Positions 9,407 to 21,536 are shown, counted from the first letter of the stretch. The stretch: 64,000 bases of DNA from Aotearoamyces nothofagi (GCA_015345905.1 JADDTR010000005.1:992001-1056000), one strand, 5' to 3'. Program-made: numbers and translations. The notes: generated by a model from the sequence alone, not told the origin.

Positions 9407-12337
9407 CTATAGCTTCACCGGCTGTGAATAGTAGTTCGACATTTCCAGTTTCGCAAGAAGGTGCACAATGGTGTTCTCTTCCGCAAGCTCATCGCTGTCA
9501 AATAATCCACCACCGGTAGACCTTGAATCCGGGGTCCTCTTCTCCCCATACCCCTTCCTCTCGCTCAACCCTCTGCACACAGTAATGAACACTCCAACTT
9601 TCCTCCGGAATTTCAGATACATCTCCTTTACTTCGTTATCAGCTCCAACTTTCCTCGTGATGCCTAATGCCCTGGACCTAGAGTGTTTCGAAAATTGTAG
9701 AATTAGAGTGAAGATCTCCTCGAGAAGCTTCATGACAGGCTGTTGTCGCTTCCTCAGCAAGAGTGCAAACATTATCCGGTCTAGGACACGCTCGTGATAC
9801 TCTCGCAGCTTATCAAGGCCTTCATGCTGACCGAGCGTGATGAGATCATCGTCACTGCTTACTCGAGCCTTGATTTGGTCGAGCTTCCGATCAAAAACCC
9901 TCCAGGTCGCGTCGATGCCGGTGTCGAAGAAGTAGCTACACACGCAGCTGATAAAGTGGTGTGCTTCAATTCGGAAACGTTGTGCAACGACATCAATACC
10001 CTGCCAATAAGAAGTCCTGTCTGTTGCGTCGCGGAATAGCTGGTTGACAACGTAGAGCATACGGACGACGCGGAGCAATAGCTTGAACAATTGGTCGTAC
10101 TTGTAGAGGGACAGAGGCGTGATGACAGCCTCAAGCGGTGGTGGCGGTTTGTATGATAGTCGGAGAAAATCTAGCGCTTCTACAGAGTTCGGATCCATAC
10201 ATTTCTCTATCTCTTCGTCAGACATGTCTCTGACTGCGAAGCTTAGGTCACCAGGTAATTCGCTTTTACGATCCAAGTAGCCACCTTGGTTTTTGTCGCC
10301 TCCAGATTGTGTAGTGATGTAGCTTTCTGTCAGTACTCCCATCAAAGCCAATCGGAGTTCCGAGCTTGCTGGGGGCCAAGTATCGCGGCCACCAAGTCTT
10401 AAGCCCATGACTCCGCCTGTACGAGCGACTCCAGCTTGCCGTTCGGCAGTCTCCAGCTCAGGGTCAAAGAGTGCGTGCGCAAGCCTACTGGAAAATACGC
10501 CATCTCCAAGCAATTGGAACCTGCGTTGAATTGACAGGTGTTCTTTGAGGTCATGGGCTTGGAAGAAAAGACGCATACTTGTGCCATTGACTATCCTCGC
10601 CTGAGCTGAAATTATTGGGCTGAATGATAGTAGCGGTGTTAAGGTGATTGGCGGAGCAAAAGCCGAATTGTCATTCTGATACGCTTCTTCTGTTCCGAGA
10701 ATGAATTCTGTTAAAAGTTCGGAGAGTTTGTCGGTGGGAGTAGTAGTGAACGGCTGGTTGAGCGTTGTTATAGATTCCAGAACATGGGCTTCCATGTCCT
10801 CTTCAGGCTTGCCGAAGATGTTTAATTCGCAAATGTGTAAATCATTTTTTGATGGCTCGTAAGATGTTAATCTAGAGTCGACAGGGACCACGGAGTATTG
10901 CCTGATTGCTGTGGTTAAGTCCTTCTCGTACTGAAAGGCTTTCGCCTCCACCTTCTCGATGTTTTGCCATGAGAACTCCCATTCTAGTGTTGGCGGGCTA
11001 ACAGAAGATATAATGTCTGCTTGGGCGAGTGGGTGGTCCGAGTGATGTGTTCTCAGGAAACGCAGGCTTTTTCCTGTCTCGAATATGAGACGTGCATCCT
11101 CGGTTGACATAAAAGATGGAACCTGGTCAGGATCAAGTACAAAATCCGGTTCCCGCATCTCCATGCCTTGCTCGTCGATCCAAAACCTGTCCTCGACCTT
11201 GACAAAACTTTTGCCTGGGCTTCCTTTCTCTAGTGCTATCCCAGTTTCTCGCTGTATTCCCATCCATTCGCCCGCAAAATTAAGGAATGGTCTCGATACA
11301 CGCGAAAGAACTTCAAGGAGGATCTCTCTCATTGAATCAGTCTTCTGTTCTAAACGCTGTACTTCCTCGAATAAATGTGAAAGCATTGCCTCATCATTCC
11401 TGGCCGATGTCACTGACTCTATAATAGCAGAAAAGACTGACAACATTACTTCTGCCGGCCGAAATAAAGCCTGCAGATGGAGGATACTACGCAGGGAAAG
11501 AGCAGGCACATTGAGATCAGACTGCAATGTCTCTAGCAATGTCGAAACAGCATCCGCCAGTGCGATCCAGCCAGCCGATTTGTTGGTCGCATATGTTTTA
11601 TCCACAAATGATTGCATGGCCTTCGTCTTATTTCCACAACTTAGGAACATAGCAACAACGCCATTCACCGTTTGTTCCGTACACCCGGAGATTCTCATTG
11701 GAGCAACAGTCGGTTTAAAAACTCTCGTTTCTTCGTTCCAGCTGAAAAGGACAGAGCTACGCCCAAGTCCGAGTCCAAGTAGAGAAGTAGCATATATGTA
11801 GGAATCGATAATGACAGATTCGTCGTTACCTATTCCTAAAAGATCTGATTTATCGGCTATGGCAGCGTCGAGGACTGTAGGGCCTGCCTCTGAGAGGTAG
11901 CATATGTACGGTTCTTCAAATGTTCGGTCTTGGAAATCATCCCAAGTAAGAAATTTTGCCTGCCTTAATGGTATTTCTTCCTGCATTGACCAAATATCGG
12001 CTTGATCTTCTTCCCCCTCCTCGACATTACTCTCGTTTGCAGGCTCTTTTGGGACTCCCGGTAATGTGGCTTCGTCTGGAGGCCCAAATGAGAGATCTGG
12101 CAATGCAAAAAAGCCATCATCAAACTGAGTTTGCTCAACGCAGTCGGGGAGTTTCTCATCTATATCTAATAGCGCTCGTTAGCCAGGCGAAGTGGTTGTA
12201 GTTGTGGTGGAAATACCATCAAATTTTAACTGTGAGAAGAGGAAGCCAGGGGGTTCAGCAAAGAAAGTGAGAAATCGTGATGTGCCCCAAAGATCTGGTA
12301 TCGCAAAGACATCACCTAGATCTTCTTCATCATCCAT
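9407..12337 (-). CDS. GCP6: Gamma-tubulin complex component, GCP6-type (Spc97/Spc98 family)
   Basis: Two exons on the minus strand, 12337-12217 and 12165-9407 (intron GTATTT...TTAG), give 959 residues. The family supplies the lateral subunits of the gamma-tubulin ring complex that nucleates microtubules at spindle pole bodies. Evidence: the N-terminal MDDEEDLGDVFAIPDLW pattern, the block FWIDEQG...DPDQVPSFMS...LIFETGKSLRFLR typical of fungal GCP6, and a C-terminal half ending in LLAKLEMSNYY, the Spc97/98 terminal motif (LDFNxYY). The GRIP1-like region is about residues 90-400 and GRIP2 about 560-950. An in-frame ATG 21 codons upstream (12400) could extend the N-terminus; I prefer 12337 because the acidic MDDEEDLGD start resembles relatives. 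GCP5 is the main alternative. Head-to-head with EAF7. Confidence 0.82.
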
Positions 12338-12599
12338 TGCGCTGTCTATTATTCGCGTCTTGGGTCGACGCGCCTTGCTGTCGCGTTCAGAATACACCAC
12401 TGCAAGCTTCGGTCGATCCCGGCGCTAGTGAACTGTGCCTTGCAGTTTCGAGGCTGAGGGTTTTGAAGATTCCAGGCTGGATATTGTAGGAGCAGCAGCA
12501 TAAACTGGTTTCGCCTTAGACTTTGATACGCTTTTAATTGTCAATACATTTCCTAGGAAATAGCGTGCCTACTTCTGTCGTCAACGCGGCGCTGTCGAT
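12338..12599. promoter_or_regulatory. Bidirectional promoter between GCP6 and EAF7
   Basis: Only 262 bp separate the two divergent start codons, so both genes must share this stretch. No TATA box or tandem factor sites are obvious. Confidence 0.5.
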
Positions 12600-13540
12600 A
12601 TGCCCCCTAGAAAGAAGACTCGAGGCGCATTGCAAAGAGCCTCAAGTCCGGCGCAAGATGAAGATTCCGTGGTTGTCAATACCCCAGAAACTGCAGATAC
12701 ACCTCAGAAACCTACCTATGATATATTGAAAGATCCATGGACCGATGAGCAAGAGACTTCACTCTTCAAGGGCATCATTCGATGGAAACCTGCAGGTCAG
12801 TCTCGGGCTCACATTGCAATCATTTAGATCACAAGCAACTGACCAAAGGATGGCCAGGTATGCACAAGCATTTCAGAATGATCGCACTATCTGAGCACCT
12901 TCGAAACCATGGTTATGATCCCAAGGTCGACACGCATACGAGGATACCTGGAATCTGGGAAAAGCTTGGGACACTTTATAACTTGAATGTCATCGATGAG
13001 CGAGAAAACTCGTTCGATTACGGTGAAGATGATACAGTGGAGGATAAATATCTTGAATTCTCCCTGCCGGATGAAGACTTCGGGCAAATGACTTTCTTGA
13101 GGGGGCAGGCCACAAGTGAAACCGCATCTTCCCCAGCGCAACTCAATCAGCCTCCCAGAAAACGCAAACGAGGCGAGACGATAAGCAGGGCTCGGGGGAG
13201 TACGATTGAGGATACGGACGAGGCTAAGACGTCACCGGCACCATCATTGACCATCAAACCTTCTCGTTCCTCAAGGAGTACAAAACGGACTACAAGTCGG
13301 GCGAAGGCAGGGTCAAGTGACCGACAGGCAAGCAAGGATACTACAATGGACGAAGAAGAAAATGCAGACGAAGAAGGTGAAGAAGAGGAAGCCGTGGACG
13401 AAGAGGAGCCAGAGGACGAGGAAGAAGGCGACGATGGAACTCCGTCTCCGAAAGCTTCGAGAAGCGGTGCCAAGGCAGCCAGAGGGGGCGCACAAGCAAG
13501 AGCGCAGAGCAAGACACGGAAGAGCAGACGTCGAAAATGA
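12600..13540 (+). CDS. EAF7: Chromatin modification-related protein Eaf7 (CT20 family, MRGBP homologue)
   Basis: Two exons, 12600-12795 and 12858-13540, give 292 residues. The intron lies inside the conserved block, and splicing joins KPAG to MHKHFRM, giving the Eaf7/MRGBP signature WTDEQETSLFKGIIRWKPAG then MHKHFRMIALSEHLR. Eaf7 is a non-catalytic subunit of the NuA4 histone H4/H2A acetyltransferase, working with Eaf3 and Eaf5 (TINTIN module) in transcription elongation and repair. The CT20 domain covers about residues 38-150, including IPGIWEKLGTLYNL. The C-terminal 130 residues are disordered: a basic PPRKRKRGE patch that may be a nuclear localisation signal, Ser/Thr/Lys-rich sequence, an acidic tract about residues 240-265, and a KSRRRK end. 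Translated without splicing, the conserved block is broken, which supports the intron. Confidence 0.9.
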
Positions 13541-14307
13541 TGATTATAAAGCTATTCACGGATGATTTCTCCAACGAGCGTGTTTCCTGCGCACTTGGCA
13601 CTTGTACATTGTATGGAGGGAGGGCCGTTGTTGTCATGAAGACGGTGCACCGGTGGTTACGAGTTAGCTTTAACGTACTCGCCATGTCGGAAACAGTGTG
13701 CGTCGATGCGCATCGCCTTCGAACGCAATAATGTGGATGGTTGATGGCAGGATGGCTGACCACAGGAGCTAAAGCATTCCCACCAATGCCCCACCACCCC
13801 ATTATAATCTTAATTGATTTGATCATTAATTGATTGATCGTATGCAGGAGCATGTGATAGAACAAAGGCACTTCCAGAGACGGTTCTTACTGTAGATTGC
13901 CGCCCAGAGTATCCCAAGGAGACGCTGCCGGTGTCCGTCTAGCAATCAGACCTCGTGACCTCCTTCAAAATGAATCCGTAGGACCGAACGTCGTCGTGGG
14001 CTGTTGGGCAAAATCCACCGAATAGCCTTTTTCTTTGCCCCAGCACCCGCATTTCCGAGCAAATCCAGCGTGGGACAGCAGTCTCTCCGCATTTTCAGCG
14101 GCTTCTCGCTTGCTCCACACTGTAGACGTCAGTTGTCGCAGGGATCCCACGAGCCGAGGTTCGAGGGAACGACGAGGCCGTGGCAGCTCATTCCGAAGAC
14201 AACCTCCAAACAGCGAAGATCTTTGCCGCTACTCACATGGCTGCATCGATATTTTAAATTTCCGCAATTCATCTTCCTTCCTTGACCATCAAATCATATA
14301 TATTGGG
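13541..14307. other. Intergenic region (EAF7 3' side, carnitine acetyltransferase promoter)
   Basis: 767 bp with no supported coding sequence. An AT-rich patch with repeated ATTGATTGAT/TAATTGATT lies at about 13810-13840. The right-hand 300 bp is the likely promoter and 5' UTR of the carnitine acetyltransferase. Confidence 0.45.
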
Positions 14308-16384
14308 ATGTTGAACGCGTTCGCAAAGAGTCGCCCGTCAGCATCGGTACTGAGCAGTAGCTTTAAAGCAACGAACATATTAAGAGTACGTGTTCGAGAG
14401 GGGCTGTGAATATAGCGTCGAACTGACTTGCGTTCAGGTAGCAGCGATGGCTCCAGCAAATGTTCGTAGCAACAGCTCGCTCCCAGCAGGTAAGCAAATT
14501 CCAGTTCCGTGAGTTGTATCCCTCACTCACCCAGCTATGACACAGGCTACCAGGAGGATTCGTCCAAAGGCCCGATGCTTCGATTCCAAGAATCTCTCCC
14601 AAAACTTCCTGTGCCGACTCTCGAAGAGACAGCGGCTCGGTATATTAAGACCCTACACCCGTTGCTGTCGTCCTCCGAGTTCGAAGCTTCTAAGAGAGCC
14701 GTCCAAGATTTCATAAAGCCAGGTGGCATCGGTCAAAAGCTGCAGGAGAAACTGATTGCTCGGCGAGAAGACCCTAAGCACAAAAACTGGCTATACGAAT
14801 GGTGGAATGACGCAGCATACCTTTCCTATCGTGATCCCGTCGTCCCATACGTCAGCTATTTTTACTCGCACCGTGACGACCGGCGGCGGCGAGATCCTGC
14901 CAAGCGTGCAGCTGCGCTCAGCACTTCTATTTTGGAGTTCAAGAAGCAGGTAGATGAGGGAACATTGGAGCCAGAGTACATGAAGAAGCTGCCGATTTGC
15001 ATGGATAGCTATAAATGGATGTTCAACGCAAGTCGAGTTCCTGCAAAGCCTGCTGATTATCCAATCAAGTTTTCGCACGAGGAGAACAAGCATATTGTCG
15101 TGATACGCAAGAACCAATTCTTCAAGGTTTTGCACGAAGTGGGTGGAAAGCAACTGAACACCTCCGAGCTTGAGCAGCAGTTCCGGCACGTGTATCAGAA
15201 GGCTGAGAGAGCACCGGCTGTTGGGATGCTAACAACTGAGAACCGGGATATATGGACTGAAGCTCGAGAAGTATTGTTAAACGCCCACCCATCTAATGCA
15301 CAAATTCTTAAGACAATAGAATCTGCATCCTTCATTGTTTGCCTGGACGATGCAGCCCCGGTCACCCTAGAAGAGCGCGCACACCAATACTGGCATGGTG
15401 ATGGTTCAAATCGTTGGTTCGACAAGCCTCTCCAATTCATTGTCAACGATAACGGTACTTCAGGATTCATGGGCGAGCACTCCATGATGGACGGTACTCC
15501 GACTCACCGCTTGAACGACTGGGTCAGCCAAGTCATCTTCAACAATAAGCTAGACTTCTCTGACCCCTCTGTTCGATCTAGTCTCCCAGAGCCACAGGTT
15601 CTCAAATTCCACGTCAACAAGGAACTGCAAGCAGAGATTGATCGAGCATCAAAGGACTTTGCAGAGGTTATTGGAGCACATGAATTACGCGTTCAGGCTT
15701 ATCAAGGTTATGGAAAGGGTCTAATCAAGAAGTTCAAAACCTCTCCCGACGCTTACGTCCAGATGATTATTCAGCTAGCATACTTTAAGATGTATGGCAA
15801 GAACAGGCCAACATACGAATCAGCTGCAACTCGACGGTTCCAGCAAGGCCGTACAGAGACATGCCGAACTGTATCTGATGAATCAGTAGCTTTCTGCAAG
15901 GCTATGGCCAACCCCGATATCGATTCCAAGACCACCATTGATATCTTCCGAAAGGCCATCAACGCCCATCTAGAATATATTAGCGCCGCATCTGACGGAA
16001 AAGGTGTAGATAGACATTTGTTTGGTCTCAAGAAGCTGCTGGCCCCTGGCGATGCTCTACCGGAAATATATAAGGATCCGGCTTTTGCCTACTCAAGCAA
16101 GTGGTTTATTTCCAGTTCGCAGTTGAGCTCAGAATACTTTAACGGCTATGGTTGGTCTCAGGTAGTAGACGACGGATGGGGAATTGCATATATGATTAAC
16201 GAAAACAGGTAAGATACTTGTAATTTTATAGACAAAGGTACTAATGCTTCAATCTAGTATACAATTCAACGTTGTCTCGAAAGGCCTAGGAAGTGAGAGA
16301 ATGAGTTTCTATCTCAATGAGGCTGCAGGAGATATCCGCGACCTCCTAGTGCCTACTCTCGAGATGCCCAAGGCAAAGCTGTAG
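14308..16384 (+). CDS. CAT2: Carnitine O-acetyltransferase, dual mitochondrial/peroxisomal (CAT2/AcuJ)
   Basis: Four exons, 14308-14385, 14438-14489, 14546-16208 and 16258-16384, give 639 residues. The enzyme transfers acetyl groups between CoA and carnitine so that acetyl units leave peroxisomes and enter mitochondria during growth on fatty acids or acetate. Choline/carnitine acyltransferase signatures are LPKLPVPTLEETAARYI at the start of the domain, the catalytic His (about H355) in GEHSMMDGTPT, and QGRTETCRTVS. The first exon encodes a Ser/Arg-rich amphipathic leader (MLNAFAKSRPSASVLSSS) of mitochondrial type. Exon 2 contains an internal ATG (14447, MAPANVRSN), and the C-terminus is AKL, a PTS1. 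This is the known fungal arrangement in which the longer product goes to mitochondria and the shorter to peroxisomes. A clean branch site (ACTAAT) precedes the last acceptor. Confidence 0.95.
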
Positions 16385-16509
16385 GGCTATTGGCCTTTTG
16401 GAATTGTTTTGATCTATTGGATTTTTTTATAGACAAGTCCTGGATATTATATTGCATTGTATTATATCTTGGTACTGATAGAGTATTAAATATCAATAGA
16501 TTTCTTACT
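16385..16509. other. 3' flank of carnitine acetyltransferase
   Basis: AT-rich 3' UTR-like sequence with TATAATATTGC-type stretches. Nothing else seen. Confidence 0.4.
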
Positions 16510-17830
16510 TCCGTCTCTAGCAGATCTCTGACTCTATCAACCTAAAAAAAAAACTATATCTATTACAGCCAAAGCCCTTTAAAATAGATAAATATATAAT
16601 TCGGAAATTGGTTGAAAGATATTTATAGATTATTCACTACTTTTCGTCTTTGGTTTCCTATACTTTGGAGCCTATATCTTTCTAAAGAAGAGTATAAAGT
16701 AAACATTCTGGAGTTCAGAAGCCATTACAGAGAGAAGAATAAAGCCCTGAAGGACGTTATTAGAAGAGCAGCAAAAGAGCAAGCAGGAGTTCTCTATAAG
16801 TTTTTATCTTCTGTAAATTTTTGTAGGCTGCTCTGTTGTAGTATCATTTCTTGCCGTCGTTTTGCCTCTTGCAGTTATCGATGCTGTCGTCGTTTTAATT
16901 CTCGCGGCTGTTCCAACTCTTGTCGCTGAAGAATATCTATATCTTCTGCTAGTTTTGTATTACTTCTCTTGGGCTTTGAAAAATCCTCTCTGCTATCAAG
17001 TGTATACCTTGCTATTTAGAGATAGTCGAGGTATAGAATCTAGTAATAATTATATCGCTGGCTGATCTGTTGTTGTTTAATCTGTCGTCGCTGATCTAAT
17101 TCTCGCGGTTGTTCGATCTTCTGTCACTGCTAGTTAGCTTGCTGGACTCTTCTCTGTTTACTTCTTTCTAGTATAGGCTTGTAGAATAAGCTGGCTATTT
17201 CTCTGTCTGCAGATTCGATTCTACAAAATTGATAATGCCTTGGTGGTATTGTTTGTAGTTGAATCTCTAAGATCTTATACCTTTATATACATTCTCGGAA
17301 AACTATCAGTTGTAGAGTCAGATGAAATCTGTTCTTGAATCTTGAACAAGTACACCGAGTAGAGAGAGACAAAGAGTTTCATCTATGTTGGCCTTTGTAC
17401 ATTGCTTCTTTGCCCAAAAACCTACCCTTGTTTGTTGGATATTTCAGACAGTACTGCTACAAGATATTGTTCCTTTGTTAAGATCAGGAAGTACTAGTGT
17501 TGAAATGGTTGCTTGATTCTTAGAAAGGTCCCAGAGCATAGTAGCGTCTATCTACTAGCTAGTGGTGGTCTGTACTTAGACTACTGGAAAGTCTCTACTT
17601 CCAACAACTAGTCTAGGCTGTCGATATAATTTCTATTATATCGCTATTCTTGACACAACTAATACGTGAGTTTCTCTGACGACGCAGAGCTGTCTGTCGA
17701 CAATCGGCAAGATCCAGTTCGAGATCTTATATCCAAGTGGTCGATTCTGTAGAGCGGTAATCTTGCAAAGCCAGCTAGATACTGATGCTGACATATACAT
17801 CAGATATTATATTGTACTGCTGTCTGCGAT
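16510..17830. repeat. AT-rich decayed repeat region, element type unresolved
   Basis: About 1.3 kb of low-GC sequence with many TA-rich words and no complete gene. One 5' frame (16612-16800) reads as a charged helical fragment (EFRSHYREKNKALKDVIRRAA). Two stretches near 16878-16925 and 17078-17115 are diverged copies of one another; on the minus strand they read as EQPREL...QRRQ-like coiled-coil sequence. The composition suggests a mobile element or gene family member heavily mutated by RIP. Class not assigned. Confidence 0.4.
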
Positions 17831-18771
17831 CGATTGTCAACCCCCCCCTCTCTGAAGATATTCGCCGTCCTTCATTGCTCGAAGAGCAGCATTTGTGAGA
17901 GAGAGAAGCAGACGCGAGGTCGGCATCGCTTCGCTGACACGGTTAGTTATGTCCTGTATATCCCACACGAGTCCCTTCCACAGCCCTGCAGACGACCTTC
18001 CGCTGATAGTAAGGCAGACCAGCGCAAGAGACAGGGCAGATGACGATGACACCTGGCAGGTCGAGGAGCCGCTACTATAGAGAGAGCAACGCTCGCGACT
18101 CGGGTCCGTTTTAATTCCCACGACAGGATTTCCTCGGTATCCTGTACCCACGAGCTCGGCTCGGCTGCGGCCACCGGGTTTCCCATTTCGTGCAAAAGGG
18201 CTTCACGGCGCTGGTGCAGGAAGGAAATATGATACCATAGGTAGATCGGCCATGCTGCTGCTGGCCGTCCTCGGGCTGACGTATACTCGAGTTGACCGGA
18301 GGCCAGACACTGCTCAGGTATCGGTGTGTTGGTAGTTCGAGGGCATTACAGGACTGCTCTCCGGATCTAGGCGTGTACCGATTTACTCGTGCATACCTAT
18401 GTAGTCCTGATTGCTACGAACAGTTAGTGGAAGTTATTGATAAGCATCGTAAAACCATGTGGCTTCTCCAGGAACCGTCCCGATGAGGGTTCGTCTTCCT
18501 GGGAAGCAGAGAGCCACATCGGAGGAAGACGTGCATATTGTTCAAAGATTTTATTGCTGCCTATCTTAGACATATTATCGCATATCTTACTATGAATATG
18601 GCCTATCCATGTGCCTCATATAAATATCCAGTGGTATTCCGAAACAGAAGCCATACAACTATCATCACATCATTAAGCACGCCAACCATCCCACGCCCTG
18701 ACGCCGCCATCATGCCCGCTAAAACGCATCATAAAAAGAAGATCCCCGAAATCTTACAAGATCTTATTGTT
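17831..18771. other. Intergenic region, no gene supported
   Basis: Composition returns to moderate GC. A C9 run occurs at about 17840. An imperfect inverted repeat sits at about 18458-18516 (GTGGCTTCTCCAGGAA against TTCCTGGGAAGCAGAGAGCCAC). Short open frames on both strands look random. Confidence 0.4.
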
Positions 18772-20350
18772 TCATTTCAGAAGACCGCCAACATCCTGCA
18801 GCGACTGCATCGTCGGCGTTCGCTCTAACCGTGACGACCGTCGACTCGGAGACATGTTCTGGAGCTCAAACCCTCTCTCCGCCCGCGAGTGCTTTGAAAG
18901 TCGAGAACTTGTCGCTGGAGACAAGAGCCCGCCCACGTCTTGGAGGAAGGCCGAAGATCCCTTGCGTATAGTCGTGGGCGATACGTCGCTGCTCGTTTGA
19001 CTTTGGACCAAGCTGGCACTCTCGGCGTCTCCACCAGCGGAGAATCCTCGAGGCTGACTGTTGCGGTCATCTAGGAGTCCTGACACATCGAAGAACGACA
19101 CCTTCCTGCTTGGAATGGATGCTCCGTCCCCAGGGCTGTGTGTTGGATCCGGATACTTCATCATGTCCGACTCCTCACTGTCGTCGTCACTCCTATTAGG
19201 TGTTGAGAAGCGCCAGCCCTGTTCCATGCCACGGATGGGGACGTTCCCCGAGACTGCCATTGGTGCTGGCCGTACGATTCCAGTATTCCCAGAGCCTCGG
19301 AGCTCGGGGTCCACACCAAGGCCAAGACCTCGCACGAGATCTTCATCACTGCCCCAGTGTCTAACCACTGTGCCTCGCCGGCTATTCGTCCGCTCCATGT
19401 TATCCGTCATGGACCCGAACTTCCACTTCTGCTTCTTCACGCCTCTATCGCGAACAAAGGAGCCCAGGACCAGTGCGTTAGCCACGCCCGTAGCTAGCAG
19501 AATCTCGATTGATGCCCACAGGGAGCGGTATTGCTGGCCTCCATGCCTGTCTATGATGTTTGGTATCCGATAAAGGGTAATGCCGATCGGGACGACAGAG
19601 CCGGCAAAGAGGAGCACGAGCTGGATCTTCCTCTTCACTCCCATTTTCGACAAGATAATGATGGGAACTGGGAAGATGACGAGGAGGAAGTCGGTAATGA
19701 CATTCGCAGTGCCCATGGTAATTAGTTGTGCATAGCCTTGCCGGCATTTCGGGCCCGGGTCTGGCGTGACCTGCCAGTAATGGGTGATGGGCTGGCATTC
19801 GCTGATGTCGGCGATGATGACTGCAACAAAGGTGACGAGCAAGAACCAACGGATGAAATTGAGCATATGCTCGTAAGACCGCTTCCATATGTGTATCGTA
19901 AGTCGCTTGAAGAAGGCGCAGATGGTAAGCTTCAACATCCACAGGCTGCAAGCGGAACGTTAGCAACAATGAACGAACAATGAACACTCGGTAACAAGAA
20001 CGGGAGAATGCATTGTCTTACGTGGCCGCGTAGAAGATCCTCGACGCCAGCACCAACCTGCTCCCAATCTCCCGATCATGTATTTCCAGGTCGGTCAGAC
20101 CGTCCGTGACGGCATTGTTCGTGCCATATAGCAGGATCACATGGACGAGGCCCATGCGGATGAAGAGCGGGACCATGCAGGCAAAGGCGATCCAGTCTTC
20201 GGGGAAGAGGTGCTCTGTTCGAATATACCGGCCGCAGACGCGGAACAAGATGACGACGGCAGCGAAGCAGGTGCACCACCAGCAGACGAGCAACGTCGGC
20301 TTGTCGTCGCGGAATGTGCGCGCGGGCGGCGGCGAGGAGTAGAGGGCCAT
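18772..20350 (-). CDS. Fungal rhodopsin-domain integral membrane protein (Rhodopsin_dom / PTH11-like)
   Basis: Two minus-strand exons, 20350-20022 and 19945-18772, give 500 residues. The first 300 residues contain about seven membrane segments, including LLVCWWCTCFAAVVILF, IAFACMVPLFIRMGLVHVI, FLLVTFVAVIIADISEC, a DFLLVIFPVPIIIL segment and LVLLFAGSVVPIGITLYRI. The DISECQPITHYW...CRQGYAQL loop holds the conserved Cys/Trp pattern of this fungal family (also seen in PTH11-like receptors). No CFEM domain and no retinal-binding Lys motif is seen, so it is not a microbial opsin. The 200-residue cytosolic tail is Ser/Arg-rich and contains three copies of a short motif: DVSGLLDD, LQDVGGLLSP and the terminal LQDVGGLLK. 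Role unknown; signalling or surface sensing is conceivable but unproven. Confidence 0.85.
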
Positions 20351-20647
20351 GGCTGCCGCGCCCGCCTACCTCCGCAGAGGGACGAGCGAGGGGAATCGGG
20401 GGGATGCAGAGCCGGAGCAGGTCGCGGGCATCAATGCGCGTACTTGGCCTCACAGTGACGGCTGCTATTTCGAGTCGAAGACGGGTGCCGGTGTCGAGGC
20501 TGGTGCATCTCCTCAGGTTACTCGGACTCGCCCGGACTCGAGCAAATCCAGCGGGCGGGCGTGGTCAGCACAGCACAGCACAGCGAGCGACGACGTCCAG
20601 CACGGCCCTACAGGAAGAGAGAAGGCAAGAAGATGAGCAGGTCGGCG
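20351..20647. promoter_or_regulatory. GC-rich upstream region of the rhodopsin-domain gene
   Basis: About 300 bp, GC-rich. The overlapping open frames on both strands here are artefacts of high GC content. Confidence 0.35.
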
Positions 20648-20857
20648 ACGGGGTAGAGTGCAGGAGTGCAGAGTGCAGAGTGTAGAGTAGAGTATAGAGT
20701 ATAGATTGGAGAGTGTAGTGTAGAGTATAGAGTATAGATTGGAGAGTGTAGTGTAGAGTAGAGAGTATTGAGTGCAGAGTAGTGCAGAGTATAGAGTATA
20801 GAGTAGAGAGTGCAGTGTAGAGTGCAGTGTAGAGTATAGAGTATAGAGTGCAGAGGG
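20648..20857. repeat. Degenerate tandem repeat of TAGAGTATAGAG / AGTGCAGAGT units
   Basis: About 210 bp of nested 5-, 10- and roughly 45-bp periodicities built from GAGTATAGAGTGCAGAGT-like words. One longer unit (TAGAGTATAGAGTATAGATTGG...) occurs twice at about 20685 and 20725. All frames are open on the minus strand because the unit lacks stops there, giving spurious Leu/Tyr/Ser-rich proteins. Confidence 0.8.
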
Positions 20858-21536
20858 CAGAGTCTTCTCCGGCGAACGAGCAATGGCCGAGACAAGAGAC
20901 GAAGAGGCGGACGAACGAGTGGCGATTGAGCGGCGATAGAATGGCGGCGACGATGGTGTTTGCTGGTAGTCTGTAGGCTCTGTGCCTGTAGGTTCTGTGC
21001 CTGTAGGATCCGTACCGTAGGAGCAGGATTGCAGCAGAGGAGAGATGATGATGGCGATGTAATATTAATATCAGTGCGGCATGGGAGAAAGAAGCATGGG
21101 AGAAAGATAAGGCACCGGGATGCAAGATAGAAGTAGAGCACGTACTGTACAGAGTACGTACAAGTACAACAAGTCCGGTCCAGTAGTGCTGCAGTGCTGT
21201 AGTGCTGAACCGCAGGACTGTTACCGCAGGGCCGGAGTGGACTGGTCGGCCTGGTCGGTCGGTCTGGAACGGGGCACGGGGGAGGGAGGGGAGGCTTGGC
21301 TGAGCGGAGCAGGTTAGGGCAGGGTAGGGAAGAGGGAAGAGGACGGAGTAGCGGAGTGGAGTGGAGAGGCAGTGGCCGCGGCAGCAACAGCAACAGCGAC
21401 AGCGACAGTGACAGGACAGCCCGTGGCAGCGCGGTCAGGGTAGCAGCCAGGTACAGTACAGTACAAGTACAGTGCCAGGGTGGCCCACGATAGACTTGTT
21501 ATATACACTACGTACTGTACTCATGTACTGTACTGT
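20858..21536. other. Low-complexity GC-rich spacer
   Basis: Holds CAGCAACAGCAACAGCGACAG-like triplets (21380-21412) and GTACAGTACAAGTACAG words (21450-21473). No credible gene. Confidence 0.5.

Noticed and set aside
18458-18516. Imperfect inverted repeat considered as terminal repeats of a small DNA transposon
   Set aside because: Arms only about 16-22 bp, mismatched, a few bases apart, and no target-site duplication; more likely a chance hairpin.
20565-21393. Minus-strand frames of 186 and 261 codons rich in Leu, Tyr and Ser
   Set aside because: They translate the TAGAGTATAGAG tandem repeats and GC-rich spacer; no domain, no intron logic.
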